From: Diacronema lutheri
Taxonomy: Eukaryota; Haptophyta; Pavlovophyceae; Pavlovales; Pavlovaceae
Length of the DNA: 64,000 bases
Assembly: GCA_019448385.1 (NCBI GenBank)
Contig: JAGTXO010000070.1
Location: forward strand, 62,001-126,000
Direction: 5' to 3'
A model generated the notes under the pieces. That model worked only from the letters and a program-made list of their open reading frames with translations, made no database searches and was not told the origin of the DNA. Positions 1 through 7,170 of the stretch are shown one piece after another; the first letter of the stretch is position 1, and each line of letters opens with the position of its first letter. Position numbers and translations under genes: made by a program.

Positions 1-1005
1 GTAGACAACAGCCTCGGTGCCGATGGCCTGGGAGAAGAAGGCGATGGCAAGGCCGCGCCAGATCATGCCGCGCAGCACACCGTCCTCGTGCCACAGCACC
101 TGCCGCCAGCTGCCCGAGTGCTCCGAGCGCGCGGCCGCCTCGCGCTCGCCCTGAATGTCTGCGAGGAACTTGTCCGCGGCAAGCGCGCTCGTGTAGAGCG
201 CGTTGAGCGCGCTCAGCGCGGTGCGGTCGCGCCCGACGCCGACGAGCCAGCGCGGCGACTCGGGTACAGCCCAGATCACGAGCACGATCAAGACGGCCGG
301 GACGCCGCCGACGGCGAACATCCACCGCCAGCCGCTCGGCGTGTGCAGGAAGACAAGGCCCGACGAGTACCCGAGCAGGATGCCCAGGTTGGTCGAGCAG
401 TCGGAGAGCGAGACGAGCATGCCGCGCTGCGCCGCCGGCACGAGCTCCGCCGTGAACACGGGCGCGACGACCAGCGCGAAGCCGACGCCGACGCCCTGCA
501 GCGCGCGTCCTGCGAAGAGCAGCCAAAAGCCCTGCGCTGCTGCGATCGCGAGCGAGCCGACGAGGAAGAAGAGGTTGGCGATGCAGATGGCGAGCTTGCG
601 CCCGCGTGCCTCGGCCACGTAGCTCGCGAGCACACCTCCGAACGCTGCCGCCACGTTGGTCACGCCAATCGACAGCTCCTGCTGCACGCCGCTCAGCCCG
701 AGCGCGGGCCGCATCGTGAGCATTGCCGCGGCGATCACGCCCTGGTCGTAGCCCGAGAGGACGGACGAGGCGGCACTGACGGTCACTGCCTTGAGTACCG
801 ACGAAAAGTCCGCGCTCGACGAGAAGGACGGCGCCGCCTGCAGCTGCGACGTTGACGGCGCCGTGCGCACGGACGTGGCGCGCCGCACGATAGACGTCGG
901 GCGAGTCGACTCGCGGACGGCGGCGGAAAGGTCGGAGTGGACCGAGAGGTCTCGGTCGACGATAATCGCGCCAGGGATCAGGCTCGCGAGCGCGTCGTGG
1001 CCCAT
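1..1005 (-). CDS. MFS sugar transporter, C-terminus beyond the window edge
   Basis: Major facilitator superfamily transporter of the monosaccharide/polyol type, a multipass membrane protein importing a sugar by proton coupling. The minus frame is open from ATG at 1005 to base 1, giving 335 residues and no stop, so roughly the last third is missing. Seen: a polar N-terminus of about 65 residues, then GYDQGVIAAAM near residue 82 (family G-[YF]-D-x-G-V-I), a GR-K loop after the second helix, ALQGVGVGFALVVAPVFTAE (sugar-transporter signature) and PESPRWLV near residue 245 before the central loop. These motifs are diagnostic for the family. The substrate cannot be told. The start is the first ATG, 170 bp from the ATG of the divergent gene, across an AT-rich gap. 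Confidence 0.87.
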   Translation of the reverse strand, partial: MGHDALASLIPGAIIVDRDLSVHSDLSAAVRESTRPTSIVRRATSVRTAPSTSQLQAAPSFSSSADFSSVLKAVTVSAASSVLSGYDQGVIAAAMLTMRPALGLSGVQQELSIGVTNVAAAFGGVLASYVAEARGRKLAICIANLFFLVGSLAIAAAQGFWLLFAGRALQGVGVGFALVVAPVFTAELVPAAQRGMLVSLSDCSTNLGILLGYSSGLVFLHTPSGWRWMFAVGGVPAVLIVLVIWAVPESPRWLVGVGRDRTALSALNALYTSALAADKFLADIQGEREAAARSEHSGSWRQVLWHEDGVLRGMIWRGLAIAFFSQAIGTEAVVY

Positions 1006-1175
1006 AGCGCCCCTCGCGCTCAACGGCGCCTTTGGCTTTTCTTCAGCCTCTGCGTGTTTTTTGGTTTTAAATTTTTTTGGATTATTTTTATTAATTTTTC
1101 AAAAATCATGCCGGGAAGCCGGGCTCGGCGGCGGCGGTGGCGCCCTGGTTTTGAACGTGCGCAGCTTTGACTCCG
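1006..1175. promoter_or_regulatory. AT-rich divergent promoter region
   Basis: The only strongly AT-rich stretch nearby (about 1048-1108, with T runs and attattttta) lies between two divergent start codons, 1005 on the minus strand and 1176 on the plus strand. In such GC-rich DNA this composition fits a shared promoter. No defined element can be named. Confidence 0.35.
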
Positions 1176-1955
1176 ATGCTGACGACGCGCGTGCCCGCGC
1201 AGCTGCGGAGCGCGCCGGCGCGGCCGCGGCTCGTGCTGATGGGTGGATACACGCCGCCACGCTCGCCCGGCGCCTTCGGCCGCCGCGAGGGTCTCCGCTC
1301 CGCGACCACGGCCGAGTGGCAGCGCACCGTCGGATGCGCAGCGCCGCGTGGCGCCGCGCGCGCCGCGGACGATGCGCTGCTCGAGCTGACGGCGCGTGAC
1401 GGCGCGCTTTGGCGGGCGCTTGCCGCCGCCACTCTGCTTGCGCCCGAGCCGTGCGCCCTCCTCGTCCACCTGCCCACGCTTCGGCCCGTCGCGCTCGGCG
1501 GCGCGGGCGCACCGGCGGGCTGGCACGTGCTCGTCGCGGACGCGGATCGGCCGCTCGCGCGGCGCGAGCGCGCGCGCGTTGTGCTGGTCGATGCGCTTAC
1601 GCGCGCCGCGATCCTCGAGCGCGCAGGCTTTTGCAAGGCGCAGCGCCCGCTCCGCCGGCCGTCGATGCGCGCCGAGGCGCCGATGGCGCCGCCCGCCGAC
1701 ACGGCCGCCATCGTCGGCGTCGCGGTCGGGAGCGGCGCACCGCGACTGCGCACCGATGCGCGCGCCGTGCTGCGGTACGCGGCGCCGGCGCCGACGCCGC
1801 GCCGGCGCGACGACGCGCCGCGCCCCACGCCCGCCGCGGCGCCGCGCTTTGCCGAGGTGCGGCCGGTCGGCGAAGAGGCGGGTCGCCTGCGCTTCAGCCG
1901 GAGGCCCGTCGCGCACAGCGGCCGGATCCCGCACTCGATCAACTCGCGATTCTGA
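1176..1955 (+). CDS. hypothetical protein, 259 aa
   Basis: I do not recognise this protein. The plus frame from ATG 1176 to TGA 1953-1955 gives 259 residues rich in Ala and Arg. It shows alternating hydrophobic and charged segments in the middle (for example LLAPEPCALLVHLPTLRPV and WHVLVADADRPL) and a basic, Pro-rich end. It has no clear signal peptide, membrane span or known motif. Support is the AT-rich leader, an AT-rich trailer (1956-2050) and the absence of a better frame. A 5' exon cannot be excluded: GTGCGCAG occurs just upstream at about 1157. A long minus-strand frame covers the same bases but lacks any recognisable sequence. Confidence 0.45.
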   Translation: MLTTRVPAQLRSAPARPRLVLMGGYTPPRSPGAFGRREGLRSATTAEWQRTVGCAAPRGAARAADDALLELTARDGALWRALAAATLLAPEPCALLVHLPTLRPVALGGAGAPAGWHVLVADADRPLARRERARVVLVDALTRAAILERAGFCKAQRPLRRPSMRAEAPMAPPADTAAIVGVAVGSGAPRLRTDARAVLRYAAPAPTPRRRDDAPRPTPAAAPRFAEVRPVGEEAGRLRFSRRPVAHSGRIPHSINSRF

Positions 1956-2056
1956 ATGTTGAAAACATTTTGTTCATCAGGGTAATCATCATGAACTGTG
2001 TCATCATGAACGAATAAAGAATACCCCCATACGTGATTTATTTTCCTCGCACAATC

Positions 2057-3250
2057 ATGGGCGTCGGAGACCGGTTTCGCGTGACGATGGAGCCCTCGGG
2101 GTCTCCGCTCCCGCCATCGCGGCTCCCGCGCGAGGCGCATGTGGAGCTGCGCCTGCCGCTGTGCACGCGCGCCGACGCGAGCTACCTTCAGCCGGGCGTG
2201 GCCAAGCTGCCGCAGCTCGGCGCGAACTGGCGGACGACCGTGTTCCCGTCGCTCCTCCCGTCGGGCCGCGACGAGGTCGCGCGCGTGGAGGAGTGGCTCG
2301 AGCGCGCGGTGCGCGAGCGCGAGCAGGGGCGCACGGCGGGCTCGCTTCACGAGGAGCTCAGCGACGCCCGGCGTATCGCGTCGCTCTTCGAGGCGCTCTC
2401 CACCGGGCTGCACGAGCTGTGCCGGCAGGTGACCGTCCAGTGCGCCGACCGCGGGCGCGTGCTCTGGCGCGTGTGGTGTCTGGCGACGCAGGTCGTCGAG
2501 CAGCTGCTCGCCGTGATTGAGGCGGCGAAGCGCGCCCGCGGCAACGCGTTGACGTCGGAGCAGACGCGCGTGCGCGAGGCGGACGAGGCGGTCGCGTCGC
2601 TCACGCGCGAGCTCGGCGCCGCGAGCGCTCGCGCTGACGCTGCTGAAGCGACGGTTGCAAAGCTGCGCGCGCGGCACGACGGGCTGCTCACCGAGGGCGA
2701 GCGGTTGCAGCAGCTTGTCGCCGAGGTGCGCGCCCTCATCGCCAACCGCGACGAGCTGCACGAGGCGCTGCGCGAGCTGCGCGAGGCGGGCGCGACGAGC
2801 GCGGCTCACACCGACACGTTGCTCGCGCAGCTCGCCAAGCAGGACAAGGCGCTCGCGCAAGCGCGCTTCGAGCGGCAGGCGGCCGACGAGACGGGCTGCG
2901 CGCTACGTGCACGCGTGGCCGACCTCGAGGCCGCCGTCGAGTTGCGTGACGCCGACGCGCGCCGCGCGGCCGCCGAGCTCGCCGAGACTCGCCGGCAGCT
3001 GCAGCAGGCGGCCGCGCGCGCGCAGGCGGCGGCTGCCGCGGCGGCGCTCGCCGAGCGGACAATGGCGGCGGCGCTCGATGCGAGCAAAGCGCCCAATAAA
3101 TCGCCAGCCAAGAAGAAGCCGCCGTCGGCGTGCGCGTCGAGTGGGGGCGGCGCGGCGGTGGCAGCGCCAGTGACACCCGCGCCGCCTGCACCGCCCGCGC
3201 CGGCGTGCGTGTTGGGCTCCTCGCTCGCCGCGCCGTCGGTCGGGAGATGA
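2057..3250 (+). CDS. axonemal dynein light chain (p28/AXDND1-like) domain protein
   Basis: Probable flagellar protein related to the inner-arm dynein light chain p28 (DNALI1) and AXDND1. Residues about 110-160 hold the family core: LFEALSTGLHELCRQVTVQC followed by ADRG and LWRVW. This matches the known pattern of a 'FDELIRQVT..C.ERG.LL.RV' helix. From there to about residue 340 the sequence is a long Ala/Arg/Glu-rich coiled coil with heptad spacing, ending in a Pro/Ala-rich tail. At 397 residues it is longer than p28 (about 250), closer to the AXDND1-like group. The ATG at 2057 follows an AT-rich leader; a GTG 24 bp upstream in frame was not used. In the cell it would act in the axoneme, assisting dynein heavy chains. 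Family assignment is from motif similarity only. Confidence 0.65.
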   Translation: MGVGDRFRVTMEPSGSPLPPSRLPREAHVELRLPLCTRADASYLQPGVAKLPQLGANWRTTVFPSLLPSGRDEVARVEEWLERAVREREQGRTAGSLHEELSDARRIASLFEALSTGLHELCRQVTVQCADRGRVLWRVWCLATQVVEQLLAVIEAAKRARGNALTSEQTRVREADEAVASLTRELGAASARADAAEATVAKLRARHDGLLTEGERLQQLVAEVRALIANRDELHEALRELREAGATSAAHTDTLLAQLAKQDKALAQARFERQAADETGCALRARVADLEAAVELRDADARRAAAELAETRRQLQQAAARAQAAAAAAALAERTMAAALDASKAPNKSPAKKKPPSACASSGGGAAVAAPVTPAPPAPPAPACVLGSSLAAPSVGR

Positions 3251-3367
3251 CGCGTGCGCTCCGCGTGCATGGCGCATGCCGACGTGCGTCCGAGTGTGCC
3301 GTCAACGGCACTCGCTCGACGCCTCCCCTCGGACTTTATAAAATTTTGAGTTTTTAGGCTTGGCTCG

Positions 3368-3682
3368 TCAGAGCGACGCGTCCATCACAACCGCCTCGAA
3401 GAGCTTCGGGTCGTACGCGTTGAGCGCGGAGAGGCTGGCCGGCGCGGCGTCGCGCACACGCTTGAAATGGGCCGTGAGGAAGCGGAATGCCGCCTCATCC
3501 AGCTCCGCCAGCCCGCACCGGCGCGCGGCGACGAGCCGGTCGGCCACGTTCGCAACGCTCAGGCCGGCGATGCACCGGCAGAGCGCGTGCTCGGCGAGGT
3601 GTGCGAGCTCCATCTCGCGCGCCTTGCTCAGCACCTCGACCAGGTGCTCCTCGCTCAGCGCGGACAGGTCGTCCGTATAGAT
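3368..3682 (-). pseudogene. BTB-domain gene, 3' fragment cut by mobile element
   Basis: The minus frame ending at TGA 3368-3370 encodes the second half of a BTB/POZ domain and the start of a BACK-like helical region. It begins with IYTDDLSALSEEHLVEVL, then has two helices with the usual spaced Leu/Cys pattern and ends ...LFEAVVMDASL. BTB proteins commonly are Cullin-3 substrate adaptors. Upstream of the IYTDD segment the frame enters sequence shared with element copy 2 (from 3674), which has no BTB similarity, so the N-terminal half is gone at this junction. I searched the minus strand to the right and found no N-terminal BTB part. The fragment itself is open and unbroken, so the loss looks recent. 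It is probably non-functional. Confidence 0.65.
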
Positions 3683-4081
3683 GGTCAAGCCAAATCCGAT
3701 CAGGGGCACGATCGAGCGCCCCGAGTGCAGCGCGGGCCATTCGGAAGGACGTCCTTGTGAGGGAGCTCTTCGCGTTTGGCGAGCGGGGGAGCACGACGCG
3801 CAGCGTTGCTGCGGCGGCGTGCGGGCGGCGAGCAGCGGTCGGGCTGCTCGCGACGAGGCCGGAGCAGACGGCGCCGTGGCCGCCGGCGCAGGTGACGCGC
3901 GCCGACGAGCCGTAGCGAGCGTCCGTGATCCGCACGGCGGTTGGAGCGGGCCGGCTGGTGCGGCGCGCTCGGCCACGGGTGGCGGCGTGCACGGGCGTGC
4001 CGAATGCGGTACGCGTCGCCAGCCGCGCGCGACCTGGGCAGAGCCCGCAAAGCGTCGACCGCTGCGCGGCTCGGCCGTGCG
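3674..4081 (-). ncRNA. candidate Fanzor omega RNA region
   Basis: The non-coding stretch lies between the Fanzor stop codon and the element end, in the position where TnpB/Fanzor guide RNAs are known to lie (3' of the nuclease, scaffold reaching the element end). It is kept almost unchanged in both copies although it encodes nothing recognisable. It contains a perfect 8-bp stem with 8-nt loop (GCGAGCAG at 3828-3835, CTGCTCGC at 3844-3851), present also in copy 2. If correct, the guide would be read from host flank just beyond 3674. Two differences near the end are a 2-bp indel at about 3715 and an A/G change at 3741. This call is positional inference; transcription is unproven. Confidence 0.4.
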
Positions 4082-7000
4082 TCAACGCCGGCCGCGCTTC
4101 GGCCCGCGCGCGCTGCCGCCGCCGGCACTGGCGCTGGCAGCTCCGCGGGCGGGGGTGCGGGCGCGAGCGCCGCCGCCGCCACCGCCGCCGCGCCCGCCGC
4201 CGTCGTCGCCACCGCCGTCGCCGCCGCCGCCTCCCCCGCCGTCATCGTCGTCGTCGCCGCCGCCGCCTCCGTCTCCGTCGCCGTCGCCGTCGCCCTCGCC
4301 GCCGCCGCCGTCGCCGCTGGCGTCGTCGTCGTCGTCGTCGTCGCCCTCGTCGTCGCCCTCGTCGCCGCCGTCGCCCTCGTCGTCGCAGTCGTCGCCCTCG
4401 CCGTGCACCATGCGCTCCTCACGCTCCCACACCTCGCCGCGCGCCCACCAGGCGAGCACGAGGGCAAAGCGCTCAGGCGTCGACGTGGTGTCGCGCCCGG
4501 CCGCGCGCGCCGCAATGTCGTGCACGTCGTAGAAGATGTTGCGCGCGGCGTTGTAGTCGCGGTGCACGGGCTTCTTGCCGCCGTTGCACGCCGGGCAGAT
4601 GACGAGCGCGTGCACCGTGCGCGTGCCGCCCTTTGCCACGGGCAGGCGCGGGTTCTGCGCGAGCTCCGCGCCGCAGCGCTGCAGCCTGCCGCCCTTGGCG
4701 AGCCGCGGCATCGAGCAGTGCATCGACGTGTACGGCTCGGGTACGAAGACGGCCGCGACGCCGCGCCGCCGCAGCTCGCGCAGCAGCCCCACCTGGAAGG
4801 CGGGCGGCGCGCCCTTGGGCTGCGCGCCCTTGTGGTCGTGCAGCCACTTGCCCACGCACACGAGCAGCCGGTCGCGCGTCACGCCGTCGACGCAGTGCGC
4901 CGCGATGAGCGCCTCGGCGACGCGCGCCGCGTTGGACCGCCCGCCGCTGTCGCGCCGCCAGCGCTCCTTGCGGCGCGCCGGCGCGTCGTACACGTGCTCG
5001 GCGGCGCGCTCGCGCACCCGCGCGCTCTCGCGGTGGAAGGCGATGTATTTGCCCGCGTCGAGCACCTTGGCGCTGTGCGCCTCGCCAAGCCGCGCCTCGT
5101 CCGCCTCCACGCTGAACTCCTCGCCGCGCCCGTCGGTGCGCACGCGCCGCCGCGCCGCGTTGGTCTTGGCCGTCTCGCGCGCAAAGCCCGCGGCGCGCGC
5201 GCGCGCGCGCTGCGTGAACTGCCGCCAGACGGCCGCCCGCCCGACGTGCGCAGAGTAGGTGGTGATGTTGCCCATGTTCGGGTCGGCCGCGACGACGACC
5301 GCCTCCTCGATGTCGATCGCCCGCCGCAGCTCGGAGCCGAGCGCGACGGCGATGCGCCCGTCCGGCCGGCGCCAGCGGTGCAGGACGCTCGAGCTGCCGG
5401 CCGGCGCCTGCGCCTTCGGCACGAGGACGGTCGCGACGGCGTGCACGGCGACGCCATCCGTCACCACCGACGTGACGGGCTGCCGGCCCGGGAGCGGCAC
5501 GCGCGGCAGCGGCGCGAGGCCCACCCACGAGCGCCGCGCGTGCCACGGCAGATCGGCCGGCGGCCGCTCGCGCCCGGCGTAGTCGAAGACGCGGTTGGAG
5601 ATGTCGAAGCGCGTCGCGAAGACCGCGTACCTGACGCGCACGTCGGACATTGGCGGGACAAACGAGCCGCCTTGAGCGGTCCACTTGATCGGCTCGCCAT
5701 CGTGGTCGCGCAGGTCCAGCGCCTTGAGCCGCGCGCGCAGCTCCTTGCGCTCGTCGTCCGGGAGCGTCTCCCAGATGGCGTTCGCGGTGAGGCGCACGTT
5801 GCGCGGCACCTGCGCGCAGCGCGCGGCGCGCGAGCGCGCGGGCGCGTGACCAACCTGGCCGCGGGGCGGCGCGCACGGCGGCGGCGCGCGCGCTTGGGCG
5901 CTCGGCGGCGGTAGCGGCAGCCGCGCCTCGCGCGCACATTGTGCGTGCGCAGCGGCGCCACATTGTACCGCGGCGGCCGTCCGGTCAGCTGCGTGTGGAT
6001 GTGCGCGAGCCGGCAGAGCAGCGCCTGCCCCTCGGCCACGTGCTGCAGGGTGCGGATCTGCACGAGGAAGTAGCGCGTCGTGTGCCGGTCGTAGTTCCAC
6101 CTTTTCGTGGGCGTGCACTTGTAGTCGATCTTGTGGAGGACCATGTCGGGCAGGTGGCGGTCGAGCGCGGCGGGGCAGCCGACGCGCGCGCCCTCCACGT
6201 CGCCGCGCAGCAGCCGCTCGCACAGCTCGCGCACGCGCGCGTTTCGCTGCATCTCGGGCAGCGCGACGAGCGCCTCGTCGCGCTCGACTGCCGCGCGGAC
6301 GACGTCGCGGAGCAGCCCGTTCACGACGCGCGATGGGTGCATCAGGCACGCGGTGGACACCTGCGTCGCCTCCTCCGCGAGGATCTTATCGAGGCCCACC
6401 GCGCAGACGGGCTGGACGCCGTCGGCCATCTCGCCGACGGCGCGCGCCGTCGCCGCCTTGGTCTGCGCGGCGGCTTGCTCGGCGGGCTTGCCTCGGGCCG
6501 CTGCACCGTACGTGCTCACGTCCTTGTGCCAGCCGATCGCCGAGAAGATCGCACGGACGGTTCCCTTGTCCATCGTGGTCGACGTGTGCACGCTTGTCGA
6601 CGGGCCGCCCGACGCCGCGCCGACGGCCTGCGCGCTCGCCACCGCAGCCTCGTCGCGCACCACCTTGTTGATGGCGCGGTACGCCTGTGTCGTGAGCCTG
6701 TGCACGGCCGCCGCGATGCGCCGCAGCTCCTTCCGCGCACCGGGCTGCGCCGTCACCGCCTGCGGCCCCGCGTTGAGCGTCGAGCGCTTGACCACGAAGC
6801 CCGGGAGCACGCTGCCGCGCGTGCGCGCCGTCGCGCCGCCGGCGGCGCGCGCGCTCGGCGCAGCGGGCTCGTCCACGCGCGCGCGCTCGACGCCGCGCGC
6901 GCGGGGAACGCTCGGCGCGCGCGCGCCCGCGGCGTCGCGCGCGCTCGCGGCAGCACCCGCCGCGGCGCGCTTGCCCGCGGCGCCCGACACGCCGTGCGCG

Positions 7001-7170
7001 CGAAGCGGCGCCGACGCCAATGCCGACGCCGCGCCCGCGCCGCCGCTGCCGCTGCCCGATCCGCCCGCGCGCCGCTTCTGCTCGTCGCGCGTCTTGCGGA
7101 ACTGGGCGACGAGGTCGCTGCTCACGTTGGCCTCAGGCTCCCACGTGTCGGCGCTCTCGTCGTAGCCCCG
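4082..7170 (-). CDS. Fanzor: Fanzor (eukaryotic TnpB-like RNA-guided nuclease), copy 1
   Basis: RuvC-fold nuclease of the Fanzor/TnpB family. The frame is open from just after TGA 7171-7173. Exon 1 runs to 5938, a 128-bp intron (GTGCGCG...GCGCAG, 5810-5937) follows in phase 0, and exon 2 is 5809-4082. The first ATG is at 6573, giving 787 residues; 7125 is only a GTG. Counting from that ATG: RuvC-I Asp388 in VVAADPNMGN, RuvC-II Glu570 in VFVPEPYTSMHCS, zinc knuckle Cys577/591/617/620, RuvC-III Asp630 in VHRDYNAARNI. All are intact, so the enzyme is probably active. The end is an unusual Asp/Glu/Gly repeat tail and a basic KRGRR tip. Upstream of the ATG the frame holds the second half of a chromodomain (GYDESADTWEPEANV), continuing the giant frame. 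Both copies share this layout. Confidence 0.88.

Noticed and set aside
1106-2860. 584-residue minus frame
   Set aside because: Covers two plus-strand genes, one with a dynein light chain motif; no recognisable residues on the minus strand.
3676-3976. N-terminal extension of the BTB frame to an ATG at 3976
   Set aside because: This part is shared with element copy 2, where no BTB gene exists; it is element DNA read by chance.
4170-4420. CRISPR-like or satellite repeat
   Set aside because: The GTC/GCC repeats have no spacer structure and encode the acidic Fanzor tail.
5461-6349. Fanzor as a frameshifted pseudogene
   Set aside because: A phase-0 GT-AG intron of host size explains the frame change in both copies and no nonsense change interrupts the joined protein.
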